Below, piece by piece: positions 21,741-30,917 of a stretch of DNA of 47,057 bases. The position numbers were made by a program, and so were the translations under genes. The DNA comes from an uncultured Caulobacterales bacterium (lineage in GTDB: Bacteria; Pseudomonadota; Alphaproteobacteria; Caulobacterales; Maricaulaceae). Each line of letters begins with the position of its first letter. The stretch's first letter is position 1. The DNA is taken from positions 1 to 47,057 of the forward strand of contig CALCKU010000124.1 of the NCBI GenBank assembly GCA_937965735.1, written 5' to 3'. Under the pieces are notes generated by a model that searched no databases, was not told the origin of the DNA, and was given only the letters and a program-made list of their open reading frames with translations.

Positions 21741-23363
21741 ATGGGGCAATGGCTCAAAATATCAACATTCGGACTGACTTTGATCAAAACCTATGAAGGG
21801 TTTCGTCCCAAAAGTCGCCAGCTCGTCTCGGGGCAACGCGTGGTTGGTTATGGCCACCGTGTAAACGGGCATGAAGATATAAGTCTAACGAAAACAGCGG
21901 CGGAGACACGCCTAAAAGACGACCTCAAACCGATTGAGGACATGATTAATGAGAACGTGCATGCCCCGCTGACACAAGGTCAGTTTGATGCGTTATGCTC
22001 TCTGGCTTTTAATATCGGCCCAAAAGCTTTTCTATCGTCAAATGTCTTACACGCTTTAAATAATGGGCGACCTTTGGACGCCGCCAATGGATTTGACCTT
22101 TGGCGCAAAAGTCACATTGATGGCCGTATTTATGTCGTTGACGCGCTTGTCCGCCGCAGAGCGGCTGAAAAAGCCCTATTTTTAAAACCTGAAAATCGTA
22201 AGCTTGAGGCTTCCCGTATTGCATTGCCAGCCTTAGTCGATGCCGCACCAAACCACGAAACTGAACCGAGTCGGCGTCAAGACGACATGCCTCTTTTTAC
22301 CCATGAAGACGCACAAAGTTTTTTCGCCGAAGCGCCCTATGACGCCCCAATTATACCAAGACGCCGCCGTGAAGATCATATCAGTTCGCCAATTGGCTTA
22401 AGTGAAATCCAAACCGATATGGAGCCGACTGAGGCGAATGTGCTGAATGACAGCCATAATGCGATAACCGAAGGTACGATTCTAGAGTTAGACGCTGAAG
22501 AGATATTAACCGATAGCAAAGTTTCTGAAAACAGCACAATCACACCTGTGGTTGAGGTTGAGGCTGAGGCTGAGGCTGAGGCTGAGATACAGCTCGAAGA
22601 AGATGGCAAGGAAGACGATAGCCAGAATGAAGTGTTAAAGTCCCCGATTGCCGAAGCGGCTGCCGATGTCATTGACCAACTTGATGCTTTATTTGAAGGC
22701 CCGATTTCAAAGACGGATTTAAGTCAAAATTCGGAACATTCGAACAATAAAGACAATCACAAATCTGTATCAAAAATAGAGGAAAATACACTGAGACCCG
22801 AAGTCCCTGAAAAAAATGACGGTAAAAAACTTAAATCAAACCGAAGCGAGGTAATCCGTTTAAGAGATAAACTGAAAAAACGCCGCAATCCGTTGGAAAC
22901 GGTCGATCCAAAGACAGCTGAAGTCAATTCCGGTGAACCTCAGGCGAGCGCAAAGAATAAAGCGGAAACCAATCCGCGCACAAAAGAGGCCCGCCCCCTA
23001 ATAATCAATCAAAAGGTTCGAAAAGCGCCAGAAAAATACGCGCAAGACGATACAAAAAAAGACGATTTGGATGCGGAGCGCTTTACACAAGATAGTTCAC
23101 AAAAATATATACACCGCGATCTCAATACACACGAATCTATGTCGCGGCCCGATCAAGGCCCTTACGCCGTTATGATGGTCTTAGGTTTGACCCTTATGGG
23201 TGGCTTTTTGGCAACCATTTTCCAAGGGTCAGAAATACTCCTTGGCGCAAACGGGCCTTTAATCGCTTCAATTGGCTTTATGATTGGTTTGTTAATCTTT
23301 ACTGGAGCGCTCTATTACTTTCTCCGCGCTATCTTTGTCGGACGGAAAAACATAAACGAATAA
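21741..23363 (+). CDS. spmX: SpmX-like polar developmental factor with degenerate lysozyme domain
   Basis: The architecture matches Caulobacter SpmX: a GH24 muramidase-like domain (about residues 5-150, ending DALVRRRAAEKALF), a long acidic and charged linker (about 165-465), and two membrane helices near the C-terminus (about 474-497 and 502-527). SpmX localises to the old pole and recruits and activates the kinase DivJ. Aligning to T4-type lysozyme, the catalytic Glu is kept (E19), but the Asp at +9 is Leu28 and the Thr at +15 is Val34. Hydrolysis is therefore unlikely, and an assembly role fits. A hexanucleotide run encodes VEVEAEAEAEAE in the linker. AAGGA lies about 11 nt before the ATG. 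divJ is not in the window. Confidence 0.88.
   Translation: MGQWLKISTFGLTLIKTYEGFRPKSRQLVSGQRVVGYGHRVNGHEDISLTKTAAETRLKDDLKPIEDMINENVHAPLTQGQFDALCSLAFNIGPKAFLSSNVLHALNNGRPLDAANGFDLWRKSHIDGRIYVVDALVRRRAAEKALFLKPENRKLEASRIALPALVDAAPNHETEPSRRQDDMPLFTHEDAQSFFAEAPYDAPIIPRRRREDHISSPIGLSEIQTDMEPTEANVLNDSHNAITEGTILELDAEEILTDSKVSENSTITPVVEVEAEAEAEAEIQLEEDGKEDDSQNEVLKSPIAEAAADVIDQLDALFEGPISKTDLSQNSEHSNNKDNHKSVSKIEENTLRPEVPEKNDGKKLKSNRSEVIRLRDKLKKRRNPLETVDPKTAEVNSGEPQASAKNKAETNPRTKEARPLIINQKVRKAPEKYAQDDTKKDDLDAERFTQDSSQKYIHRDLNTHESMSRPDQGPYAVMMVLGLTLMGGFLATIFQGSEILLGANGPLIASIGFMIGLLIFTGALYYFLRAIFVGRKNINE
22551..22586 (+). repeat. Hexanucleotide repeat in the spmX linker
   Basis: There are six in-frame units: two GTTGAG followed by four GCTGAG, encoding (Val-Glu)2(Ala-Glu)4. 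Exact adjacent copies make length variation by slippage likely, in steps of two residues and without frameshift. Confidence 0.85.
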
Positions 23364-23447
23364 GACTATATTCACTATATAATTGCACGGCCTATAAACC
23401 CAATTTTGTTATATTGGGCACACTAGACTGTAGGATAGAGGAATATA

Positions 23448-24386
23448 ATGAATATACTTAAAGACTGGTCATCTGAACACACACAGAAGTTTCAAAAAGA
23501 AACATTCACATTTAGACATCGCATAAATGAAACGAACTTGTTTACAGATGAAGCCCTTTTAACCTTATTGGGTACACATCCATCCCATCTTATGGATGTG
23601 TGTTCTATGTCAGAAGAGAATGACCCCACAAATCCAAACCGGTTCCTAACAGGTGATTTTCGTGATGCCAGCCCAGAGACCATTCTGGCCGCAGCCAAAG
23701 CGGGGCGTATATGGATTAATCTTCGTAAAGCGATGAATATTCATCCAAAGTATAAAGTTTTGCTTTCTAAGATGTATGGCGAGATCGCCCACAATACAAA
23801 GAAAAAAGCGTATAAAGCGAATGGGGGCATTTTGATCTCATCACCTATTTCGCAAACCCCTTATCATTTTGATAAAACAGAAACCATACTTTGGCATGTG
23901 CGTGGCAAAAAACGGGTTTATGTTTATCCTCTAACGCAGAAATTTATTAGTGATAAAGCGTTTGAAGACACGATCATAAAGTCTATAACCGATGACATAC
24001 CCTATTCCACAGAGTTTGAGAAAGACGCGATAATTATTGATCTTGAAGATGATCAAGCCGCAACATGGCCTCTAAATTCACCACACCGTGTTGATAATTC
24101 TGAATTTTGTGTGTCGATTACAACAGAATATACTACCCATGCCAGCAGCCTTAAAAATGCCGGCATGATTGCGAATGCCACTTTAAGAGATAAATTTGGT
24201 ATAAGCTCAAATTGGTCAGAAGAAAAACCGCCCACAAAAGTTGCTAAATTTGTTTTGGGTAAAGTTATAAAGGCGACAACGACACTGCAGGATAAGAATG
24301 TCGAGACCGATATGGTGTCTTTCAAATTAGACCCATCCGTTCCAGGTTTTATTGTTGAGACAGAACCTTATCCAAGGCAGTTTTAG
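23448..24386 (+). CDS. JmjC-like cupin-fold protein, probable Fe(II)/2-oxoglutarate enzyme
   Basis: The 312-residue protein has a candidate facial triad H140-x-D142 (TPYHFDKTE) and H213 (NSPHRVDN). The spacing and flanking strands (ILWHVRGKKRVYVYP) resemble JmjC/cupin_8 oxygenases and related cupin-like proteins. The N-terminal 100 residues and C-terminal 90 have no family I can name. Cupin_8/JmjC members hydroxylate proteins, RNA or small molecules; some bacterial relatives sit in biosynthetic clusters, but here the neighbours are spmX and DUF1489. GAGGA lies 7 nt before the ATG. A sampled line has 40% GC, slightly low. Substrate unknown. Confidence 0.7.
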   Translation: MNILKDWSSEHTQKFQKETFTFRHRINETNLFTDEALLTLLGTHPSHLMDVCSMSEENDPTNPNRFLTGDFRDASPETILAAAKAGRIWINLRKAMNIHPKYKVLLSKMYGEIAHNTKKKAYKANGGILISSPISQTPYHFDKTETILWHVRGKKRVYVYPLTQKFISDKAFEDTIIKSITDDIPYSTEFEKDAIIIDLEDDQAATWPLNSPHRVDNSEFCVSITTEYTTHASSLKNAGMIANATLRDKFGISSNWSEEKPPTKVAKFVLGKVIKATTTLQDKNVETDMVSFKLDPSVPGFIVETEPYPRQF

Positions 24387-24455
24387 ATTTATTTTCTAAA
24401 ATTCAGGATATTTCAGCGCAATTTCGTCTAAAGAACGGTTTAATTGTCAAAATTT

Positions 24456-24488
24456 GAAAGCCTTTGCATTGTGACTGCCAAGGCTTTC
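24456..24488 (+). terminator. Hairpin between the cupin and DUF1489 genes
   Basis: GAAAGCCTT (24456-24464) and AAGGCTTTC (24480-24488) are perfect 9-bp arms with a 15-nt loop, followed by TTTA. It is a likely terminator for the cupin gene. It ends only 14 nt before the DUF1489 ATG, so DUF1489 may depend on read-through or start leaderless. Confidence 0.6.
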
Positions 24489-24502
24489 TTTATATTGCCG
24501 AC

Positions 24503-24937
24503 ATGGTCTTGCATTTACAAAAACTTTCCGTTGGGTCAGAAAACATTGACACGCTACGGGATTGGCAAAAAGTCATGGTCCGCAGACGGATTAAAAAAGG
24601 CCTTAGCCCCCATCATCAACATGTCACACGCATGACACCAAAACGCGCAGAAGCCTTATTGGACGGCGGATCGATTTACTGGGTCATTAAAGGGTTAATA
24701 CTGTGCCGCAATCCGCTTGTCGCACTTGAAGAGACCCGCACAGCAGACGGACGAAAAGCCTGTGCGATTATCATGGATGCAAAGATTATTCCTGTCGTTC
24801 CAACCCCCAAACGCCCGTTTCAGGGCTGGCGTTATTTGAAAGCTGAAGATGCCCCCGAAGATTTAAAGTCAATCGGCGATACGCTGAATTTACCGCCGCA
24901 CTTACGGGCAAAACTTGTCGACTTAGGCGCTTGGTAA
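24503..24937 (+). CDS. DUF1489 protein
   Basis: The 144-residue protein matches the DUF1489 family: VLHLQKLSVGSENIDTL at the start, then THMT-like HVTRMTPKRAEALL, GSIYWVIKGLILCRNP and RPFQGWRYLKAEDAPEDL. I know the family from Alphaproteobacteria, with no assigned function. The start at 24503 fits the family; an upstream TTG at 24464 would add 13 residues lying inside a hairpin. It is convergent with panC, with a 10-bp gap between the stops. Confidence 0.88.
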   Translation: MVLHLQKLSVGSENIDTLRDWQKVMVRRRIKKGLSPHHQHVTRMTPKRAEALLDGGSIYWVIKGLILCRNPLVALEETRTADGRKACAIIMDAKIIPVVPTPKRPFQGWRYLKAEDAPEDLKSIGDTLNLPPHLRAKLVDLGAW

Positions 24938-24947
24938 AACGGAAAAT

Positions 24948-25847
24948 CTAAATCGCGCAATTATCAATCAACCTGACACCTGCGCAATGGGCGGCAATCA
25001 GAAGGCGGGCCTTACCTTGAACGCTATTGTCTTTTGAGACACGGACCTGAGAAATACGGCCCTGAGAAATACGACCCTGTAAAATCTCAAGGCTATTTGT
25101 ATCCGCGACCGAGACATAATCGACCTCAGAGAAGCCCGCGTCTAATAAATCCCTTGCACATATTTTCGTCGTACGGTTTATATCCGCGCCGCCCTTTAAC
25201 GCGTTCGCGCAATCCCGCATAATCACATTTAACTGCCGCGCAATGTCCAGCCCTTCTGAATCAAAATATTTATTCCGAGACGACAAAGCCAAGCCATATT
25301 TATCGCGCGCGATTTTCGCACCCAGAATTTTAATCGGCATATCCAAATCCTCAACAAGCCGACGAATGGTGGCAAGTTGCTGGTAATCCTTCTCACCAAA
25401 AATCGCAATGTCAGGGGCGACACGGTTTAAAAGCTTTGTCACGACCAAGGCCACGCCTTCAAAAAAACTCGGCCTGTGATCTGTCTCAAGACCTTCTGCA
25501 ACCCCGCCCACTTTTATATGTGTCGCATGATGGGCATTATACATACTGCCTTTGCGCGGTATATAAACGAGGTCACATCCCTCGGCTTGTAATTGATCAA
25601 CATCATTTTTTTCCGTTCTTGGATAAGCATCAAAATCCTCATCGGGCGCGAATTGTGTTGGGTTGACAAAAATACTCGCAACGGTTCGGTCCGCCTTTTT
25701 ATTAGCCAAATTCACGAGGGACATATGGCCGCTATGCAAAGCCCCCATTGTCGGGACAAAAGCAATTGTCTCTCCGTTTAAACGCCATGCCGTAATTTGC
25801 GCCCTGAGACTTTTCTGAGTTCTGACAATTTTAATTTTTTCACGCAT
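24948..25847 (-). CDS. panC: PanC, pantothenate synthetase
   Basis: The enzyme joins pantoate and beta-alanine with ATP to make pantothenate. Visible motifs are VPTMGALHSGH (31-41, the HxGH nucleotide signature), FVNPTQF, the RPSFFEGVALVV substrate flap, IFGEKDYQQL and the LALSSRN loop. The length, 299 residues, exceeds the usual 280 or so because of a short insertion near residue 257 built from QGRIS-QGRIS-QVRVS repeats. panB is not next to it. It lies 69 bp downstream of purH on the same strand and may be read from that transcript. Confidence 0.95.
   Translation of the reverse strand: MREKIKIVRTQKSLRAQITAWRLNGETIAFVPTMGALHSGHMSLVNLANKKADRTVASIFVNPTQFAPDEDFDAYPRTEKNDVDQLQAEGCDLVYIPRKGSMYNAHHATHIKVGGVAEGLETDHRPSFFEGVALVVTKLLNRVAPDIAIFGEKDYQQLATIRRLVEDLDMPIKILGAKIARDKYGLALSSRNKYFDSEGLDIARQLNVIMRDCANALKGGADINRTTKICARDLLDAGFSEVDYVSVADTNSLEILQGRISQGRISQVRVSKDNSVQGKARLLIAAHCAGVRLIDNCAI
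25046..25075 (-). repeat. 15-bp tandem repeat inside panC
   Basis: CCTGAGAAATACGGC (25046-25060) and CCTGAGAAATACGAC (25061-25075), given on the plus strand, are adjacent and differ by one base, with a decayed third unit after them. They encode QGRIS-type pentapeptides in a surface region near the PanC C-terminus. Confidence 0.8.
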
Positions 25848-25916
25848 ACTCTACACCTTATGCAATTCTCTGAACGCTTTCTGAAGTTTCCAAACTCTGA
25901 AAAACCCAGTAGAATT

Positions 25917-27551
25917 TTAATGACGGAAATGCCGCATGCCTGTAAAAATCATAGCAATATTATGAGCGTCAGCCGCCTGAATTACCGCATCATCCCGAAT
26001 AGAGCCGCCGGGTTGTATAATTGCACTCGCCCCCGCCTTGGCCGCCGCCAACATACCATCTGCAAAAGGAAAAAACGCATCCGATGCACAGGCACAGCCT
26101 TGGGTTCTAAGCTCTGGCCAACCCGCCGCTTCTTTAGCATCTTCGGCTTTGCGCGCCGCGATCCGCGCACTGTCAATCCGACTCATTTGACCCGCACCAA
26201 TCCCCACTGTCGTTTGATCTTTGACATAAATAATGGCGTTGGATTTAACATGTTTCGCCACTTTCCAGGCCATAAGCATGTCAGCTATTTCCGTTTCTGA
26301 TGGCTTGCGTTTCGTAACAATTTTTAAATCCGTCGCCTCAACAAATCCGTTATCACGGTCTTGTACCAATATACCGCCTGCAACATTACGCTGCGTCAGT
26401 GATGCCGCCCGTATATCAGGCAAGCCCCCCGCAATGAGGAGCCTTAGATTTTTCTTTTTTGCAAATACAGCCATCGCATCTGTATCTGCGCTCGGGGCAA
26501 TAACGACTTCTGTAAAAACTTTTACAATCTCTTTTGCCGTTTCGGCGTCTAGGTTTCCGTTTAGTGCGACAATCCCGCCAAAAGCCGAGACAGGATCACA
26601 GGCTAATGCGTTCTTATAGGCGCTGATAAAATCATCTGCCACAGCCACACCGCACGGATTGGCATGTTTGATAATCGCAACCGCAGGCTTGGCCCCGTTA
26701 TTCGTGTCGCCAAATTCGGCCACAAGCTCATAAGCCGCGTCCGTATCATTGATATTATTGTAAGACAAAGCTTTACCTTGAATTTGACTGGCGGTTGCAA
26801 CACCGTAGCGATCCGAACCATCTGCGTAAAAGGCCGCCTTTTGATGCGGGTTTTCACCATATCGCAAGGCTTGCTTTAACGTACCGGCCTGTGTTCTGAA
26901 TACAGGGGCCTCTTCATTGATTTGATCCGCAAACCAATTGGCTATAGCGGAGTCATAGGCACTAGAGCGCGCATAACACTTTGCAGCCAGTTTTTGCCGT
27001 AAAGTCCCCGTAGTGTGACCGTCATGGGCGTCCATATCAGCAAGGACAGCATCGACATCTTCAGCATCCACACAGACCGCAACATGCGCATGGTTTTTGG
27101 CAGCCGCACGGATCATTGCTGGGCCCCCAATATCAATATTTTCGACACACATTTCATAGCGTCCACCCGATGCAACCGCTTTTTCAAACGGGTAAAGATT
27201 AACCACTAAAAGGTCGATCGAGAGGATACCATGCATGTGCATAGCATCTTTATGCGCACTTAAATCACGGTCGCCCAATAACCCGCCATGCACCATAGGG
27301 TGCAAGGTTTTGACACGACCGTCCATCATCTCAGGAAATTTCGTAAGCTCGGATACGTCTTTGACGGGAATGCCTGCTTTTTCAATCTGGGCGCGCGTAC
27401 CGCCTGTTGAAACCAGTTTCACGCCACGGGCATGTAAAGCCTGCGCCTGCTCCAATAAGCGCGATTTATCCGACACAGAAATCAAAGCCCGCTTAACAGG
27501 GGCTAAACGAGAGGGGTCAAATGGCGGGAGGTTGGGATTGGGCGTAGGCAT
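25917..27551 (-). CDS. purH: PurH, bifunctional AICAR transformylase/IMP cyclohydrolase
   Basis: It catalyses the last two steps of IMP synthesis. The N-terminal MGS-like cyclohydrolase domain starts at [17 protein letters not shown] (about residue 19) with [14 protein letters not shown] and [18 protein letters not shown]. The transformylase part has [19 protein letters not shown] and the ending [17 protein letters not shown], then QPGGSIRD and FTGMRHFRH. 544 residues is slightly longer than the usual 520-530, with an extra Pro-rich N-terminus. It follows the heparinase-like gene by 130 bp on the same strand. Confidence 0.97.
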   Translation of the reverse strand: MPTPNPNLPPFDPSRLAPVKRALISVSDKSRLLEQAQALHARGVKLVSTGGTRAQIEKAGIPVKDVSELTKFPEMMDGRVKTLHPMVHGGLLGDRDLSAHKDAMHMHGILSIDLLVVNLYPFEKAVASGGRYEMCVENIDIGGPAMIRAAAKNHAHVAVCVDAEDVDAVLADMDAHDGHTTGTLRQKLAAKCYARSSAYDSAIANWFADQINEEAPVFRTQAGTLKQALRYGENPHQKAAFYADGSDRYGVATASQIQGKALSYNNINDTDAAYELVAEFGDTNNGAKPAVAIIKHANPCGVAVADDFISAYKNALACDPVSAFGGIVALNGNLDAETAKEIVKVFTEVVIAPSADTDAMAVFAKKKNLRLLIAGGLPDIRAASLTQRNVAGGILVQDRDNGFVEATDLKIVTKRKPSETEIADMLMAWKVAKHVKSNAIIYVKDQTTVGIGAGQMSRIDSARIAARKAEDAKEAAGWPELRTQGCACASDAFFPFADGMLAAAKAGASAIIQPGGSIRDDAVIQAADAHNIAMIFTGMRHFRH

Positions 27552-27681
27552 ATTATATATCCAAACTAAATGTAATCAAAAGCGCGCAAAGCCGCCGTTA
27601 AAAAAGAGAGTTTCAAGCGTAAGGGAGGCATTACCGAGACGTCCCCCAAGATAAGGTATTCAGGTCAAATAGAATGTCCAT

Positions 27682-29424
27682 CTAGACCTTCTTACTTTTG
27701 GGAGTCAGTTGACGAATAGACCAACGCACGCGGTTAGAGCGCGTCTCACCATCACTATCGGATAAAGCCCGACCCGAAATCACGATTTGCTCGCTTTTAA
27801 TCGGTTTATGCCCTTTCCCCATATACACAGAGGGTTGAATAGAAATCGGCCCAGCATCCGTTCTAAATCTCCAGCCAATATTCCCAGGCTGTATGAGCAA
27901 AGCACTTTGTAAGTTTTGCGCCAAAGTGACCCGCACATCAGGGTGCAAATGAAAGCGAATATCAAACGGAATTTCATCCCGTGATTTAGGCGAATGTCCG
28001 ATTTGTACAAACAAGCTGTCTTCGCCGCGAATGTCTTGACCATTATTGGCCATAAAGATGCGCCGCCTATGCGACAAGCCTGTTTCGTCTTGATAACCGT
28101 CATGGTGGGCTTCGAGCCAAATACCCGAAACCTGTTCTTTGCGAGAAGCTTTCACAGGCCCCGTATCCTTGACCACGCATGCCCCCAGCAAACGTGATTT
28201 GAATCCCGACGGAATAATCTTACCAACAGAGGTGTTTTCTAAGACTAAAGTCGAATGCGCAGCAGTTGAGCGCATCGCTCTACGCCAATGCGAAGGTTGC
28301 TCGGAATTCCAACCACAATTGACAATCAAACGTCCAGCGCGCGTGGCCAGCTCAATCGCAAGCGGGGCCAAATGCGCCTCTGTATCAAATGGCGAAGGCG
28401 GAACCGCCCCCGTATCCATGTGAAGGGTAGATCCCCCTTGCTCAATCCGTTGATAATTTGTGTGAGGTGAATAGCCAAAAGGGCGGCTCGTTAATTTCGC
28501 CTTTTTTAGAATTGATTTTATGTGTGAGCGCGGGCCTTCCCCGCCGCCATTAAAACAGGCAAATCCACCGTCTGTCGTCATATAGAATGGGAGAATTGGA
28601 ATCAGACGATCAATGCCACGCTCTAACGTACGCGAAGCTTCAAAACCCCGGGATTGCAACATTTGGTCAACCGTTTGCAATATTTTCAACGCTTCAATGG
28701 CCCGTTCGGGATTTCGGGAGATATGGCCACCGTCCCCTAAAATTTGCAAATCAATTTCATCGTCCAGCCAATCAAACCCACGCGCGTAAAAATTATCAGG
28801 GCGGTCTTGTAAGCGTGCGCCGCCCAGTACCATTGCGCTTGCAGCTTTGAGGCGCGGTATGCCTTCTGGAACGCGCTTATACACTGTACGCAAATGCTTG
28901 AGTTGGCGCATAACAGAGTTTCGGCGAAGCTCTGCCGACTCGCTTAAATTATCGGTTTGCAAAGAGGGGGACCAATTCACAAGCCAGCTATAGAGCCTAT
29001 GCGGCAAAACTTCAGGCGACCATGCAAACCGGTTCCATTTCCCGTAAACAGAAATCCAGCGATCAACTAAATACCGTCCGCGCACACGGGCAAGCTTATT
29101 ATTTTGCACGAGCAAATCTTCAAGCCAAACAAAACTATGTAGCCAATGCGCAAAGCGTTCAGACGGGGACGGTACAGTCCACGGATCCCCTTGCTGACCA
29201 ATATCTAAATGTTGACCCGCAAAATCAAAATGCCCTTTCAAAAGTGATTTTCCCGCCTCGCTATCAGCATAAATCGCTTCAGGCCGAATATCGTGAAACA
29301 AAGCCGGTTTACCGCCGCGTAAGTAAAAAAACCGAATGGGCGCGCCAAGATCATCCGCCACATTATTGAAAGCATGTGATGTTGCACGCTTTATCAGTTG
29401 TAAATTAGGGTTTCGGCGCGTCAT
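27682..29424 (-). CDS. Heparinase II/III-like protein
   Basis: This 580-residue protein has an N-terminal alpha-toroid part (about residues 60-290, with DNFYARGFDWLDDEIDLQI-like segments) and a C-terminal beta-sandwich of the heparinase II/III type (about 320-570). It includes GYSPHTNYQRIEQG, then TGAVPPSPFD and NCGWN. No signal peptide is evident, which is unusual for a polysaccharide lyase. Alphaproteobacterial relatives sit beside purH and rsmB. Their substrate is not established; an envelope glycan is a guess. It starts 10 bp after rpe with no Shine-Dalgarno, implying coupling. Confidence 0.88.
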   Translation of the reverse strand: MTRRNPNLQLIKRATSHAFNNVADDLGAPIRFFYLRGGKPALFHDIRPEAIYADSEAGKSLLKGHFDFAGQHLDIGQQGDPWTVPSPSERFAHWLHSFVWLEDLLVQNNKLARVRGRYLVDRWISVYGKWNRFAWSPEVLPHRLYSWLVNWSPSLQTDNLSESAELRRNSVMRQLKHLRTVYKRVPEGIPRLKAASAMVLGGARLQDRPDNFYARGFDWLDDEIDLQILGDGGHISRNPERAIEALKILQTVDQMLQSRGFEASRTLERGIDRLIPILPFYMTTDGGFACFNGGGEGPRSHIKSILKKAKLTSRPFGYSPHTNYQRIEQGGSTLHMDTGAVPPSPFDTEAHLAPLAIELATRAGRLIVNCGWNSEQPSHWRRAMRSTAAHSTLVLENTSVGKIIPSGFKSRLLGACVVKDTGPVKASRKEQVSGIWLEAHHDGYQDETGLSHRRRIFMANNGQDIRGEDSLFVQIGHSPKSRDEIPFDIRFHLHPDVRVTLAQNLQSALLIQPGNIGWRFRTDAGPISIQPSVYMGKGHKPIKSEQIVISGRALSDSDGETRSNRVRWSIRQLTPKSKKV

Positions 29425-29433
29425 ATTGAGGGC

Positions 29434-30144
29434 TTAGGCCGTTTGCTTAACAGGCGAAATATTTTCCGCGCTGTGTTTGTTATTATGTCTGCCGCGTAGA
29501 GCCGCAATATTTTCAGCATAAGTCTGACCCGACCCCTTAAACACGGCACTACCAGCAACAAGAGCCGTTGCACCGGCTTCTCGGCACTGTACCGCGGTTA
29601 CGGGATTAACCCCCCCGTCTATTTCTAGGATGATATCCCGGCCAGACGCGTCAATACGCTTGCGAATTTCTGCAATCTTGCCGAGCTGACTTGGAATAAA
29701 GCTTTGCCCGCCAAATCCAGGATTAACACTCATCACTAAAATAATATCGAGCGAGTCGATGATGTAATCCAAAACATCAAGCGATGTCGCCGGGTTAAGC
29801 GCAATACCCGCCTTGACGCCCCGGGCGCGAATGGCTTGTAAACTTCGGTGGACATGAGGCCCAGCATCTGGGTGAATGGTCAATAGATCAGCACCCGCAT
29901 CAATAAAAGCATCAATCATGGGGTCGACGGGTGCGATCATTAAATGCACATCAAAGGGCTTTTGCGTATGGGGTTTTAGAGCTTTGATAACCCCGGGCCC
30001 AATTGTGATATTCGGGACATAATGCCCGTCCATGACATCAATATGTATCATGTCGGCACCCGCCTTATCAATGGCGCGAACCTCTGCGCCAAGATCCGCA
30101 AAATCAGCTGAAAGTATAGAGGGAGAGATGAGTGTATTTAGCAT
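29434..30144 (-). CDS. rpe: Rpe, ribulose-phosphate 3-epimerase
   Basis: The TIM-barrel enzyme interconverts ribulose 5-phosphate and xylulose 5-phosphate. Motifs include ISPSILSADFADLG (catalytic/metal strand), DVMDGHYVPNITIGP, FDVHLMI, VMSVNPGFGGQSF and EIDGGVNP, then AGSAVFKG for phosphate binding. The metal ligands His and Asp are in VHLM and DVMDGH. 236 residues is normal plus a short polar tail. It is first in the minus-strand group rpe-heparinase-purH-panC. The 235-bp gap to the divergent MarR gene should hold its promoter. Confidence 0.97.
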   Translation of the reverse strand: MLNTLISPSILSADFADLGAEVRAIDKAGADMIHIDVMDGHYVPNITIGPGVIKALKPHTQKPFDVHLMIAPVDPMIDAFIDAGADLLTIHPDAGPHVHRSLQAIRARGVKAGIALNPATSLDVLDYIIDSLDIILVMSVNPGFGGQSFIPSQLGKIAEIRKRIDASGRDIILEIDGGVNPVTAVQCREAGATALVAGSAVFKGSGQTYAENIAALRGRHNNKHSAENISPVKQTA

Positions 30145-30379
30145 AAGTTTTAATAACAGTGCAAAGAGGTCCGCGCAAGCACAGGAACCCTGACAAAGTG
30201 CACTCTATGGATAGGTAAATTAGCGCGCAAAAGACGCCGCCTCTTTCATACGAACTCTTTAAAAATAAATACAGATTTCGTTTCGCAAATATATTGTGAA
30301 ACTTTCATTCGCCATTAACCCTGACTCTGTAGCTTAGAAGTGTGTGAAAGGCTGGGTTTATACACCTATAGGATGTTTT

Positions 30380-30895
30380 ATGTTAAGCAGAGCGTATAAA
30401 GATTATGGTTATTTGTCCCACACAGAGTGGGTATCGAATGATTATTCAGAATTCATCAAAAATGCGATCCTGCCAAGTTTCCATAAGCGTTATCCCTTGA
30501 AATTACGTGAATTGCGGATGTTATTGACTATTTTTGAGTTTAACGCCTCTAAAACACCGGGCGAAGTGGCCCAATATCTGCGCCAAGATCCCGCGACGAT
30601 CACGCGTTGCATGGTATCCTTAATTGGCAATGGCTATATGGTGTCCAAAGAAAACTTTAATGACGGGCGCAGTCGTTTACTGGCCGTGACCGAAAAAGGT
30701 GACGAAGCTGGCCAGTATTTTTTTGAATTATTTGAAATCGCAATGTCAACACTCCCTGAAGCCCCCGAAAGAACAGAATCTGATACAGATATTATGCAAG
30801 CTTTAGAAACGCTCACCCACCGAACTGAAATTTTGCATAAGCGCAAAAAACAAATATCTTCGCATTTACAAACCCATAGCGCGCGTACACAGTGA
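30380..30895 (+). CDS. MarR-type winged-helix regulator
   Basis: The 171-residue protein has the MarR-type winged helix at about residues 35-115: LKLRELRMLLTIFEF, TPGEVAQYLRQDPATITRCM (recognition helix) and the wing NFNDGRSRLLAVTEKG. I take the ATG at 30380, with AGGA 6 nt upstream, not the GTG 36 nt earlier. It lies 22 bp before the response regulator gene, so it is probably the first gene of a three-gene sensory operon. It may regulate that operon or the divergent rpe. Ligand unknown. Confidence 0.88.
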   Translation: MLSRAYKDYGYLSHTEWVSNDYSEFIKNAILPSFHKRYPLKLRELRMLLTIFEFNASKTPGEVAQYLRQDPATITRCMVSLIGNGYMVSKENFNDGRSRLLAVTEKGDEAGQYFFELFEIAMSTLPEAPERTESDTDIMQALETLTHRTEILHKRKKQISSHLQTHSARTQ

Positions 30896-30917
30896 GCGCG
30901 CTAAAAGAGATCTTATA

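Noticed and set aside
25797-26300. 167-residue antisense frame over the panC/purH junction
   Set aside because: It covers conserved parts of both enzymes on the opposite strand and has no ribosome site or recognisable domain.
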